DNA from: Tigriopus japonicus | Taxonomy: Eukaryota > Arthropoda > Copepoda > Harpacticoida > Harpacticidae | DNA length: 64,000 bases | Direction: 5' to 3' | Assembly (NCBI GenBank): GCA_010645155.1 | Contig: CM021316.1 | Coordinates: 7,244,288-7,308,287 of the forward strand | Shown: positions 24,882-37,097 of the stretch, one piece after another | Layout of the letters: every line of letters begins with the position of its first letter | How positions within the stretch are numbered: the stretch's first letter is position 1 | Made by a program: the position numbers and the translations under genes | Notes under the pieces: model-generated | What the model was told of the DNA's origin: nothing | The model's input: the letters and a program-made list of their open reading frames with translations, nothing else | The model's database searches: none

Positions 24882-27800
24882 CCAGTGGTAGTAGGGCTAT
24901 GTCGTTGTGACACCTTGGTGGGAGCAAATAAACAAAGCATGCATTGGATTGGGTTGCTCGGGTCGCTCTATCTCTCAACATCCGATGGCTCCTCCGTCTT
25001 CTCAATGAACACCAGGGTTCATGTTCATTTTTCAGTCAATTGAGCCTAACCCCCACCAAACAGGGCTGAATGAAGCCAATCATAATGAGGAAAGGGGTCA
25101 ATTACATCGCATCGATCAGATGCCCCTGCCTCTTCCAGTATGAGTTTTCTCTCATCCCCTAACAGCTCTCCCTCTACCACTGGAGCACTACTACGGGTAA
25201 AGTGTACGCGGTACTGTATGTAAACCATGCGTTCGTGTAGTGGTTGGGTGGTTGGAAGCAAGCACAAGAAAGATCCTCGATCTACGCGTCCATGAGCAAT
25301 CCATTAGTCTAGTCAGTGTTGTGTTCTTTACTTTGTTCATGACACAATCCATAGGTAGAAAGAACTCTTTAAAAGGCCTACGTGCATTCCGGTGCGTTAC
25401 CATTGACTGGGTTTTGACGCGACAAGCAACCTGTCCAGACTTTTGGCCCCAAATTGAGTCGTCTTTGTCGATTTACAGCCTGTGGTTGGCCACAATCCGA
25501 ACGTGGTTGACAAATGTGGAAGGCACACTCGAGTTTTGGGATGCATCACATGGTTCATTGCCATAGAGCACTTTTGATTCCAGTACATCGTGTGGACGGA
25601 TAAGGAGCATACTGACGAATACTATTACAAATATGGTGAAACCCGTCAAGAACCGACTAGGTTTGCCAAGCACATACAAAATGGGGATGCATGAAGAGAT
25701 AGATCTATAAATGTTACTTCTCTAATGATGAAGCATGGGAATGTAATCCTCAACCAAGAGATACAAGAAAATAAGGAAACTTGTACAAATCTTTCGGAAA
25801 CGATGATATGAATCCGTCGTCAGAACGAAAGATCATAAAACAAATGCATTCAAAGTCTATTTCACACTAATTTTCAATGAAATCAAGATCATAAATTTTC
25901 GAAATAAAAAGCATTTTACTGCGGCATTCATGCGTGTATTTCAATCGCAATGCTCGAGACGAAAAGAGACACCGATCCTTGCACCACGTGGAGCTAAACA
26001 TTGTCGTCGTATGTACACTTGACGATCGTTTCCATTTCATTCTCTATATACTGGCTGGAACATCGACGGCAGTTTACTGAGTTTTTCGACCATTTAAGCA
26101 TATGGTAAAGATAGGCATGTAAAGGAAGTAGATGGACTGGTGGAGAATCAAATAGACAGACAAATCGATCCGCTCTTAGACAGACAGACAAATACCAGAT
26201 ACCATCGAGTGATGGCCAAGGCGTGCGCAGAGGAGACCAAGACCTTCCAAATTATGAATAACTAGCAAATGAAGGCGAGATTGTTCGTCGAGACGAAGTT
26301 TTTTAGCTGCCATAAGCACTTGATACAAGAACCAAGTAAGGTTCATTCCCGTCGCATATTTGGGAGTGTTAATGGACAAGTACACCTCTACTTGTATGGC
26401 GTGGTTAAAACGAGTAAAGAGGACTAGGCCCAATCTTTTCTCCCATCTTTTTGATGCTTCAGTGTTTCTAGTATCGTAATGCATCAGAGTCAAGACCAAG
26501 TAGTTTGTGTCCCAACAAAAAATCGCATCACTTGTCTGATTTCTTTTAAAGATTCGACCAAGCCTTCAAAACTTTTGAATAGTTCGAGTTTATGTTGTGC
26601 ATGAACTTTTTTTGGAACACTTCTACTTGGCCCCTGAAAAGTTAACTCTATGGACATTGAAATTCACATTTATTGTCATCATTGAGAACGACCTTTTTTG
26701 TTCTTTTTCTGTAGAGCAGAGTGATCTATCTGACCAAGGGTGGTTAGTGAGTGGTCTGGTTGGTCGTGCGTCTTGAAATAGTACACAAATCAAGGATTAC
26801 CGAGCAGCTTCTTCAATATTGTACGTATTTCTCTCACAATTATCGGTCCGACCGAACAATGCAATGATAATCAAGATTGTTTCCGTTTATGTGCTGACCA
26901 CAAGGTCACGAGAAAACGTCTTATCCCAGTACTCGCTCCTCGTTTCAATTTGCCGTCAATAACATAATATAACAAGCGTCTTTTCCAACCTTAATGATAT
27001 TGTGTTCACAAAATGCCGCTCTACAACCACCTCAATCATCATTATCATCTTCATCTTCGAGAAATTGTGGTGCATACGAGTGAGTACGTGCTTCATCTAG
27101 TAAAGCTATTGAGTGTGACAAAGATAAGAATGATCATTAAAAAGTGTCCCTGACCGAAAAACAGTATGCAGGTTTGAGATTCTCTTGCTTCTGCGATTCT
27201 TCTCCTAAAATTCGACTTCTTTTGTTGATTTTCATCGCGATTCACAGCCAATATAATATCTGCTACGGGCGATTGCTCATCTCAACATTGTTCTTTTTGG
27301 TAAAATAGTCCATGCATGTTATGGCAAGGTTTCTTATTAAAGGTTGCTCAAAATGACCTTGCCATATTGAAATAAGCTTGAGGGCCCAATCATTCAATGC
27401 CTAAGATGAATGCAGTGAAGCCGACCGGACTTGGAAGTCGACACCGGAAGCAACTGAGCCCCATATACACTGAACAAAGGAGCAAGATGAAATAAATATC
27501 CCGATTGTTTTTCATCGAGTTGAGCTCGATTGTGAACACTTCAAGTATCAAAGACTTCAATTTTTGTTGTCTGTTGAAATTGAAATCAAGACATAATCCC
27601 TGAATTGAACTCTTTGGGTATGGTTCTTTCTCGTTTTAATGTTGAATGACAAAATGTGGCTCCTTCGCAGCGCTTCAATTGGGATTGGTCGGGAGCCATA
27701 TATGGGTTTAGTATCTGCCATTTTGTGAGGCAGGAAATCATTGAAGGGTGAAGAATAAAAAAGGCATCATCATATGAGAGGTGTCCTCTTGGCACCTCAT

Positions 27801-28361
27801 TGCACCCGAGTGAATTTGGAGGTTCGCTTAGCTCCCGGCACTTGGGTCCTCTAACTGACTTACGTCCCTTCGTACGTGCTGTACAATGCCTAGCCTACAC
27901 ATGGAGATTCTTGGCAGTTAGGTTGTAATTGACATGAGGTATTAGTTCCCCTCCTTGGCTAATGAATCTCGACGGGAAGTTCCATACACGATGGAGTTTT
28001 AGCACACCCGTTCAAACTCTTGTTGGATGAGGACGATGGATTTCGCCTCTTGTCGAGGGCCAATGGCTGCTTCTTATTGCACGAGTCAGTCAGAATCGAT
28101 GATGAACCTGATTTTGTAAACGAATGCAATGGCGTTTAGGCGAGAATCCAGAACTTCCCAAAGCCTGAATTCGATCATCAATGTTGGATCAATTAATGCG
28201 TCCCCGAGCTGGCAAATTTGGACATTATTATATTTTAGCGCACTTGAATGCATGCATTTCCATGGCCATAAATATGGTTCATATCAGTAGTTCTATGCGC
28301 CATTTAATCATGAAAAGGACTGAACGTTCCGATATCGCCATCATAGAAGGTAGCGAGTTTA

Positions 28362-28377
28362 TGTGTGTGTGTGTGTG
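28362..28377. repeat. (TG)8 microsatellite
   Basis: Uninterrupted TG dinucleotides. Confidence 0.9.
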
Positions 28378-28863
28378 ACTTTTTGCCTTTCGATGGATCG
28401 GTGAATATGTAGAGACGATGTAGATTACATACCATGCCACAATATTAGTATTTAGTCGGCTTTAGAGAGAGAGCGAGAGAGATCCCGAGATCGAGAGCTG
28501 TCAGTCAGTCCGTCAAGTCAATCGAGTGAGTGATTCGCACATGCATCTTCGCCAACGGAGAAAGACTCTCTCATCAAATGCACTGCAATTATTTTATTAC
28601 TTGATTTTACCATACGAAATTGCGATTAAAACTTGGATTATCATCATCATCAACATATCATCCTGGTGAACTGCACCAGCGTTGGTCGGGGCTTGGCAAT
28701 CGCAAAAATAAAAGTGCTTCGAACGTAGTCAACCGAGGGGTAATGAAGACTCTTGGCTGCTCCCTTACTTACTTTCAAACTTACTCCGACATTTTGCCGG
28801 TGTATTCGTATTTAATGATGCACACACGCACTCAACTACTGTGGGTTTCTTTGGAACAACATC

Positions 28864-28903
28864 AATAATAATAATAATGATAATAATAGCAGCAGCAGCA
28901 GCA
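28864..28903. repeat. (AAT)n-(AGC)n compound microsatellite
   Basis: AAT units with one GAT interruption, then five AGC units. Confidence 0.85.
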
Positions 28904-29368
28904 CTAGCTGCTTTGGAGACAGGCACTTTCCTGTCTCAGCCTGTTGTTGCCAAACGCACTTTTAATTGCAGACGTAAAAGTAATGCCCATCTGATGCATA
29001 AACATGATCGTCATGTTCCTCAAATAAAGCCTGTCATTATTCGGAAGATGAATCTGTTCCCCCAAAGTACAGAATAACAGAGTGTGCTTGATTCAGACAA
29101 AAAGACACACTGGTCAGTTTAACCCGAAGCTTGCATGAGAACGGTGCATAATTGATACGTGGGTGTGCTTAGGTAAATCCGGTAATTTGCATCCATTAAG
29201 ATGGAGTTTATCCGTCGATACTCTTAATTTTCCCCTTATATTCTATATTAATGGAATTAAATTTTCCGCATTTTTTTACCTACAAACTACGATTGCCCAC
29301 TTCCGATATTCATCATGACAATATTATCGATACTGGAGCACTATAATAAGAGATTACGGTCATAAAGT

Positions 29369-29382
29369 GCGCCATCTAGTGG
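29369..29382 (-). promoter_or_regulatory. CTCF-consensus-like motif in the MITE left arm
   Basis: On the minus strand it reads CCACTAGATGGCGC, which fits the core consensus CCASYAGRKGGCRS at all 14 positions. It lies 33 bases inside the outer end of the inverted repeat. The match is seen; binding is not shown. Confidence 0.4.
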
Positions 29383-29750
29383 ATATCATGCGGCAACAGC
29401 TCGCAGTTCTCATGATACACATATTTTTGAAGATTGCAACGGTCAGCCATCAGTTTTGGACAAAATAAAGTGCCTCAAATGTTGACTGAGTTTTGTTGAT
29501 GGACCTGTGGTGGTTTTTGGTTGAAATTATTGGTAAAATCCCTTTCAAATTGGCATGGAAACCTGACTACTGAAAAGATAATTCAGGCATGCTCTATACT
29601 AAAATTCATTAGAAAACACACTTAAAGTTCCGTTTAGAGTTCCGCCATCAACATTTTAGGCACTTTAGTTTGTCCAAAACTGATGAATGATCGTTGCAAC
29701 CTTCAAAACTATGTGCATCGTGGGAACTGCGAGCTGTTGCTGCATGAAAT

Positions 29751-29764
29751 CCGCTAGATGGCGC
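29751..29764 (+). promoter_or_regulatory. CTCF-consensus-like motif in the MITE right arm
   Basis: It reads CCGCTAGATGGCGC, one mismatch (third base) from the CTCF core consensus. It is the mirror partner of the site in the left arm, so the two sites point outward from the element. Confidence 0.35.
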
Positions 29765-29807
29765 ACTTTATGGCCGTAATCTCTTATTATAGTGCTCGAA
29801 TCGTTAC

Positions 29808-30278
29808 TAGAGATGTGTAAAGTACTGGCACAATTTTGGAGCTTTGTAGGCTAATACAATTTTTGGCTTCTATTTCTTGCGTTCAAATGTAGTGTTTCAA
29901 ATTTCCCACCAAAAGCAGTGTGCTGACACTAGACCAAGGAGGAAAAAGGTGGGGACAAACAATCCGTGACCGACTACTGCATTGGCATGAATATCTTTTT
30001 TGCAATATGCCATCTTAAATAAGGGACAAAAGATGTTTCGAAACGAGGAATTTACTGTTGCGCATTTTCTCTCTTTTTTTTGTCCTTTAAATTCACGTGA
30101 CAGTGAATGTCAAATACATAATTCGAATAATATCCCGCAGGACTCCAGTGATCGAGACAACAAAATGCCAAAGTTGCTGTTTGTTGCGAAAAAAACGAAA
30201 AATTGCTGAATTTGAGTAAAATGGCTAAAAGTAGCGAATTTTGGTGCAAGTGGCATTTTGCCTCTTTTTCTACCTCTA
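29808..30278. mobile_element. Probable hAT-like non-autonomous element abutting the MITE
   Basis: The left end reads TAGAGATGTG. The right end, read inward, is TAGAGGTAGA, so only a short inverted repeat is shared. Flanking 8-mers are ATCGTTAC and GTCATTAA, which match at five of eight positions and both fit the hAT-type nTnnnnAn pattern. The interior is AT-rich with no recognisable transposase. Its left end coincides with the right flank of the neighbouring MITE, so one may have inserted at the edge of the other. The evidence is modest. Confidence 0.35.
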
Positions 30279-30589
30279 GTCATTAATGTGTCACATATCG
30301 TCAAAATCTCAGTTGTGATATGATGAGGTGGTCCAACATGAAGAAGATAAAATGAAGAGGTAATAATAGTATAAGAATAAGATCGACGAAACCAAAAATA
30401 AAAAAAAGAACGAAACCAGGGCGGGTTTTTCTCCGATTCAACCGTGGTCAGGGCCCATCAAACTTGATATTGTTTAATTTGGTACCTACCAAATAGGCTG
30501 ATGGGTTCAGGCCAGGACTGTTACAATGGACCACAAATAAACGATCACAGATCACCCAAAATCACAGCACAATGGATGATTCTTGGGCC

Positions 30590-30681
30590 ACTAGTTTGTT
30601 TTATGTGCAAAGCTCTTGGGCCCACCAAAAATCACTATTGAGTCCACATGTGGGCCCCACCCCACTGTTTGCCGACCCTTG
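30590..30681. mobile_element. Decayed relative of the GGGCCC hAT MITE
   Basis: The stretch ends GTTTGCCGACCCTTG, close to the right terminus of the element at 46418-46654, and contains TTGGGCCCACC and GTGGGCCCCACC words with similar spacing. The left terminus cannot be found, so this is a partial or eroded copy in the same orientation. Confidence 0.45.
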
Positions 30682-32944
30682 ATGTACGCAGTCAATCAAT
30701 TGCCTGTTTCTTCCTTTCAAAACCCGCATCCTTAACTCAATTACCAACACTAAATGCTTCAAAGAGTTGATGTCTTGCTTTTCCGACAATTATTGTACGT
30801 TAGATACTAGAGATCAATCTATTCATGTTTTACAGCTCTCCCTTTACAAAATTGTCTTTGATGCTACGGTTTTGAAATAAAAAGTGACTTATCCTAGTCC
30901 TAAATCAGCTTGAGGGGCCAAATTACCGATGCATTCGAGATAGCTGCTATATTCTCTAACCCGTTGAAGATTGCTTTCAGATCAGACAATTAACTCGATT
31001 CCTAATTAAAGCCAAGCAGATAGTAAAATTTTGTAAAATTTTGCCGCCAACGCCGAAATCCAATGGAGATTAAAATTTCAAGTTTCACTTGCAGCCGCAT
31101 CGCATGTGTATTGGTTGATTGAAAAATCTCATAAATCTAATTTGCAAATTTGCAGTTGCAATAGTTGTGTCTATACAGGGCCAATACTCACTCTCGAACT
31201 TCAAGAGGGCGAGAAAATGGAGGAGCATTGACCCAATTCAGACGCACGAGTTCGATCAGATCCGTTTTGTTGCAGCAAATTGCGTTTGTTCGTCTATGAA
31301 TCAATCTAACTCTCAATCAGGCTTCAACTCGGGAGAAGGAATGTTCTTGAGGGGGGTTTGTATGTCAAGTCGTCCAAAGATTTTCCTTAAAAGAGTGGCT
31401 TAGAGTGGTTGAGCACATTCCAAGTCAATTGGAGATTGAAGGCTTAACTAAAGAAACATGATTTTGTCACTTCCCAAAGTGGATTTCAAAAGAGGATCAC
31501 CAAGCACGAGAGAGCCAAACCGATTGAACGGCCACTCGTCTCGAACAAAGGATGAATTCAGAGCAACCAACATTCAATGAATCCAAACGGTAAAAGAGAA
31601 AAAAAAAACCTCGGCAACTTGAAATTCTGGCCGAAAAAGGGTCTAGAATTTCAGCTGCAGATTCAATGGCTGAGATGATGAGCTCGTCATCTTGATGAGC
31701 CCACCGTCTCTGTGGTTAGTCTTTGATGTGGGGGATCTGCGCGTTCTTCTCAATCCTCCAATCTCGGGTTTACGTCCGCTCTTCTTATCTGGCTTTTCCT
31801 CCAGCTGCCCCCAAAGGTGGTTTTGAAACATCTTGGTGGCCGGGACAACCAACATAACAACCACTTGGTATCCGGTGGCGGAATGTTAAGATGATGGCCG
31901 AGCTTCATCTCAAGCGAGTCACTCCCAAAGAAGCTCAAGGTATGTCATCGTATGGACGGATGGATCCCGCAGATTGGATTGACGACGAAGGACAACCATC
32001 CTCTAGTTAGTACTACTAGGTAATGGCTAAAAAACACACCGGGTGCACGCAAGACCCAAGGAGATAGCGCCTATTCGAGTAAAATGAGCATCCTTCTTCG
32101 AGAAACAAAGTGGTCAACAGCATCTGCTGAACCTGATCTCATACTTGGTCATGGAGCGCTTCCCAGTGAATCAATCCACAAGCCTTTCGGAGCAGTCGAG
32201 AAGCTGAAAAACACCCGGTCTGTCGGTCAAGTACGCCGATGTATGATCTCATGCTCATCATGCTCTCACCCAAGAAACCAGCCATGTGTGTTCTAAGCCC
32301 CTGGTACATTGAATTAATAGTGCCAAGAAACGTGTGTCCAACAATGAGCGAGTGACGACAAACGTCGGTGCGTAAGTAAGTGAGACACGCACGTTCCAAG
32401 TTCCAACACACCAATCCTAGTCAGCCAATCTACTTATCATGAGACTACCAGCTACTGTACGTAAGAAGATGGCATCATGAATAGCCACTTAGCCAGGTTA
32501 CCGAGTACGCAGTTCACCTAGTGAGCACACAGAAGCTGAGATGGATCGGAAAACGGGTTGAAGCCTGCTATTCGAGGTGGGTTCGATGGCCAGGTGCTCA
32601 ATGATCATTCCAAAGCCCTTAAAGAAGGATGATGAACAGGGAGAGCATGAAGAATAATAGGTAATAGGGATGAGTTGAAGACACAAGCCGGGATAACAGA
32701 GTATCTTGAGACACTCATACCTTCCAGAGCAGTATATGAGAGCCAATTAATGGAAATGCGGAGAAAAAAGGGCAACCAAAAACGTGAAGACAGATATCCC
32801 TTTTGTTATCTGAATCTAGATTTGAAAGCCCCTGAACCCGACAACTTGGTTTGATAACCGTCGGCTGGATGTATGAACATAAGGATTGATTGATGTTTCT
32901 TGCTTGCGGATTAATTTAATCGCGTAAGAGTGCAAAGACAGCCC
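30682..32944. other. Noncoding stretch, nothing recognised
   Basis: There are no repeats of note and no convincing frames. The sequence before 31120 is AT-rich. Confidence 0.5.
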
Positions 32945-33637
32945 TTATCCATTGCCTTCTTTTCTTGTAATTATGATTGCATTGTTCAGTATTGGCATTG
33001 TAGGGTTGGGGATGTTTTCTTTTTCCAACAATGCAATAAACAAATATGAGCATGTGCTGGGAGGCACGAAGAACTGAGCTCTGGATTTTGTGATTTTCAT
33101 TAGAGATTGAAAATTTGTTGAAAGTAAAGACAACTCAGGTTTATGCGTAACAATAAACAACGTCATTGTTGTGAATAGGGCATCCTTTTCACTTTTAGAT
33201 TTTTCAGTCGGTTGAATGTTTTTGAGCGTACATGGAATTAGAAACATGCCCTTTTGTATTCTTATGGTTAAATACCGATTAGATTCGTCGTTCACTTTCG
33301 TCATGTACACTGCATGCATATTTCTGGTCTCCTTTGTGCTGTCGGGTCTTATCACACTTTTACATCTGCCATATCGATTCGAACAGAACCCGAGAGTTCT
33401 GCGCCTTGTTTTGAAAACACTACGAATGGACAGATTAATTCTACAGTAGAGTTTAGGTCGTCCAAAAAGTTCGAGAGATTTCCCGGGAAATTTCAGCTCA
33501 ACCATATTGTGTCGATCAAGGCAAATACCTAAAATTCGCAAATTTTCACGATGAAAGTCAGATGAACTGTTTGAAGATGTGAACAGCAGTAATGAGGTTT
33601 TATTAATGTTTCCGAATAAATAAATTTGAGTCAGGTC
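32945..33637 (-). other. Long open frame of unknown nature, possible decayed retroelement
   Basis: The frame is open for about 230 codons from just after a TAG at 33638-33640 to the stop at 32945. That is longer than most chance frames in this window, and it is not produced by a simple repeat. The N-terminal part contains NINKTSLLLF and, about 20 residues later, LRILGICLD. That spacing vaguely resembles the late part of non-LTR reverse transcriptases (N..K...L.F followed by a LGV/LGI-x-D strand). No catalytic DD pair, endonuclease or zinc knuckle is visible. There is no ATG near the start. Chance remains the simplest alternative. Confidence 0.2.
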
Positions 33638-33640
33638 CTA

Positions 33641-35632
33641 TTTGACCTTGAAACGTCCCTCAGAATATCAATTTGTTCGCTTTTTCGTCCATTTCTTGGA
33701 ACTCGGACACACTTAAGAACGAATCCCTCATTTTAAAAGACCCTATCTCTCGCTGGCTATGAACTCGTTCTTTTTTTTTTCAACTCTTATCAGTTATCAC
33801 CAACATTTTGGTACGAAGAAACTAAACAAAAAGTCTCCGGTTTCAAAGAAATGTTTTGCTTCACATTCTTATCATACTGAGGGATGACTTTCAGGATCAA
33901 GGGATGTGCTTCAAATGAATCAATTCCCAACCCTCTAGGTTCACCTGTTCTAAGAGAAGGGAATTGCAGAGGGGGATTTGATCACAAGATCACAACGCTC
34001 TTAATGATCGTTGTTTCCTCGCCTCCGGTTCTTCGAACAAATTATCTTTCATTAGGCGTGAAACTCTCAAGTACCAATTTTCAAATGATGAGAAACTAGA
34101 AAACTAGATGATGCATGCACCCCTCGTCAAAGTTTCTGGCGCTTTTTTCACTCGTGTTAGACAATATAATGATGTCTTGAGATCTGACAATTGTCATTCA
34201 ATGTACTAGATGTGCCATGCAGTTTCATCACAAGCAGTTCGTTGACAATTCTGCCATTCCAGAATCGTCGCCATCGAAAGCAAAAGACAGGTAATTGGAT
34301 TTGTGCGTGGTCACAAGTTAAAAAAAATCCAAAGTGCTTGCATAGTCACCAGTATAGAACAGGTAGGTCCTGCTCAAAAAAAGGCTTTTACTGTGCTGAT
34401 TTTGGAGTTTTGAGTATAGAGGTATACGGATTGAGTTATCCGATAGGAAGTCACGCATCTGTGTGATAATCATTTTACTGCAGGAGGTTTGCTTGTGTAA
34501 CTATCAGTTGGGGCTTTCTCCTCTCAATCCATTGGGAGAATTTCCCCACCCTTTACGTGGTTTGGTTGCTCCGTTGCTTTGGAGATGGTGGTGTGTGTGT
34601 TGCCTCTATTCAACCCGTTGGCTCGCAAGTTAACTTGCCACTCCAACCAAGATAAATATGGTTTTTCGTATCCTGGGCTCTTAGTCTAGGATGGTGGTGG
34701 TTCCACGGGCGTTGTTGCGTTCTTCTCTCTTTTTCTCTCTCTGAAAGCGATGGATGATGTCAAAACAAATTGGAACAACGCAAGCTCGAGGGGTAAGCAC
34801 CGCAAGGACTGAAAGCATGCCAGTGGAAATAGTGCCGTCGCCGTAGCCGTCAACAACATCACCTCTCCTGTAGTAGTAGTGGATAGGAGCAAACTTGCAC
34901 TAATGTCGAGATTGCATGATAACATCCTTTTTATTGCAGCAGTTCCGGGATTGTAGGTAATTCGCGACGAGGTAGTTAGGAAACAAGAGAGCCACCTCTT
35001 CAGCTTTCCCGAACAGGGAATGATTTGGAGCCCAGGAAGAGGCTATTTCAAAGTCATGAAAAATACATCATCATCATCATCATTATTATCATCATCGATG
35101 TTTATAGTACTGTGGGTGTTGACGTAGAAGAATATAGACCAGGTAGGTTGATCTCTCCTGTACATCAACGCGCAAAAGAAGGCTCGTCAAGAAAACCATT
35201 GTGGAGTCGCATGGGTTAGGAAAGATGAACCATCTTAATTTTGAACCACTGATCATGTTAAGGTACCAGGAGTGCAGTGATTGCAGTTTCCTCGAGTTCC
35301 AACTTCCCGAGAACTCTAAGCTCAGGATTTACTTCCTACTCCAAAAAAGAGTGACAAGATCGAGTTTTTCCGTTCTTGGAATACGAAAAAAAGAATAGAG
35401 TGAGAAATTGGAATTAAGCGATGGACTTCAAATCTTGGGGACAACTGTCCTGCTTGCCGGCCTGGTCTTGGTAAAGACCTACATAGAGCTCAACTTTCCT
35501 TATGAGGTGAAGGTTATTTCAAAGTCAAAAGAACCACCCAAAGGAAGCAAGAAATTTCGTGCGTTCCACTCGGGCTTTTCTGGTTCTCATGGTGTGATAA
35601 GTCTCTAGGGAGAACATCGCCGGTAATGCATT
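33641..35632. other. Noncoding stretch, nothing recognised
   Basis: It holds only the ATC microsatellite and a short GT run near 34590. Frames are below 95 codons. Confidence 0.5.
35066..35096. repeat. (ATC)n microsatellite
   Basis: About ten ATC units with ATT interruptions. Confidence 0.85.
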
Positions 35633-36110
35633 AAAAGGAAGGAAGAAAGGAAGTGAGGAGGAAAGAGCACCAAGAAGAAGAGACGCAACGAGGGAGGAGG
35701 ACGAGAAGGAGAAGGAGGTATCGACCAAACTTGAGAATCATTGGAGGATCCCCAGACGTGCTCTGCCAACTTCAGAGAAATAAGGAAGAAGAGAGGAAGA
35801 GGAGGAGGAGGCGAAGAAGAAGAAGAAAAAATAGAAGAAGAAGAAGGTAAAAGACGGAACTACCGCTCTCTGTTGGCTTGTGTTTGTTCCGAGAACCTTG
35901 GGAGAGTAGAAGAAAGAAGAAAAACTTTGGATCAAGAGAATGAAAAGCAAGAAGGTAGAGAAGGTGGAGGAGGGACCAAAGACGAACTAACCAAAGAAGA
36001 CGAGGAAGGAAAAGAGGAGGAGATGGCATGTCTGACTTAGATGAACAACGGAGGTGAAGAGGCAGAAGGAAGAAGGAAACACCAATGTCTTGGAGTGGAG
36101 AAGCAAAAAA
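35633..36110. repeat. Purine-rich strand-asymmetric region
   Basis: The plus strand is dominated by AAG, AGG and GAA words. The densest blocks are about 35633-35718, 35776-35852 and 35900-36020. Frames read through it give only Glu/Lys/Arg runs, so it is not taken as coding. Mirror-like purine blocks of this size can adopt triplex structures. Confidence 0.75.
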
Positions 36111-37076
36111 AAACCAATGGAACAGACACATTCGGGAGCTTTTGGGGACGTAGGGAAGCCGAAAAAGACATGAACCCACGATGATAAACTAGCATTTGAA
36201 ACGACATACGTATATGATTGACTGAGCTCAATCGAGTGAGTTCGTCTGCAGTCGGCAGGCCTTTTTCAGAGTGAAGATCCAATTTTATTGGAAGCCTTTA
36301 ACAAAAAAATGTCCTAGTATGACATGACTATAGTCATTAACTGTAAGTACGCACGTATGTCCATGTGTAGGCAGCCTTTGTCGTCTAGAAGCCATCTCGA
36401 GCTTGGCTCTAGGGCGCCCCTTTCCTCTGACTGGCCTTTCGGAATGGTTTTATCGGCCTAAACATCACGAATTTGTCCCTTCCGTGGAAAAATGAAGAGT
36501 AAGGAAAAAGGGAACAACTACATGCCCGGGTAGCCTATCCTATCCAGCTACGATGATCCTCTCGTAATTGGTTTGTGGTCTTCGTCCTCTCCAGTCAAGT
36601 TTCGTCGACAAAGTCCTCGTTTGAATGGATCTTAGAGCTCGAGAACCTCGAAGGAAAAAAGCCTCCTTTATCCTTTTTCAGAGTGGTAGTTTGTAGTCGC
36701 TCAGCTCAGTTCTACCGTAGCTTCACCTCCGTGTGGAGTACACCCTCGAGAAGAATGGAATCGGGTTTATGACATTCTCCAGCGTCAACGGTGTACTACG
36801 TGTTTAGAATCCCTATGTACTGTATAGTGGTGAACCCACTGAGCCAGTATCTTACTTCTCGGGTGGATTGGTTGGCGTTGGGTAGTGGGCGGGCAGTTTC
36901 ATGCTCTCGGATGGGACACTCCTGAGGCCGACCGACGACCAAGAGCAAAGTGGATGGCAAGCTTTGATGGATGTATCACGCGATGAATGAACGGCACCAT
37001 TGGGTGGACCCCAGGTAGCGTCCAGCCCGAGTCCTCAAGGAAGAGCCTTGTGGCCTCGCTGCCCGTGCTAGTGTAG

Positions 37077-37097
37077 AGCTAGCTAGCTAGCTAGCTA
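37077..37097. repeat. (AGCT)5 self-complementary microsatellite
   Basis: Five AGCT units; every unit is its own reverse complement, so the whole tract is palindromic. Confidence 0.9.

Larger units (their letters stand above)
14246..29325. other. Noncoding stretch, no gene seen
   Basis: No exon with good splice sites or recognisable domain was found. A 183-codon minus-strand frame at 17057-17608 runs through a GGAT microsatellite and has no recognisable motif. Contents are the microsatellites and palindromes listed. Confidence 0.55.
29336..29797. mobile_element. MITE with about 150-bp terminal inverted repeats
   Basis: The left arm (29336-29485) and right arm (29649-29797) are inverted copies, alike over their whole length with scattered substitutions. 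Both begin GAGCACTATAATAAGAGATT at the outer ends. The unpaired centre is about 160 bases and has no coding capacity. One base or two beyond the arms are near-identical 9-mers, ATCGATACT (29326-29334) and ATCGTTACT (29800-29808). A 9-bp duplication with long inverted repeats suggests a Mutator-like (MULE) non-autonomous element, but the duplication is imperfect and the superfamily is an inference. Confidence 0.8.

Noticed and set aside
35741..36040. 99-codon Glu/Arg-rich plus-strand frame
   Set aside because: It is a direct product of purine-rich low-complexity DNA.
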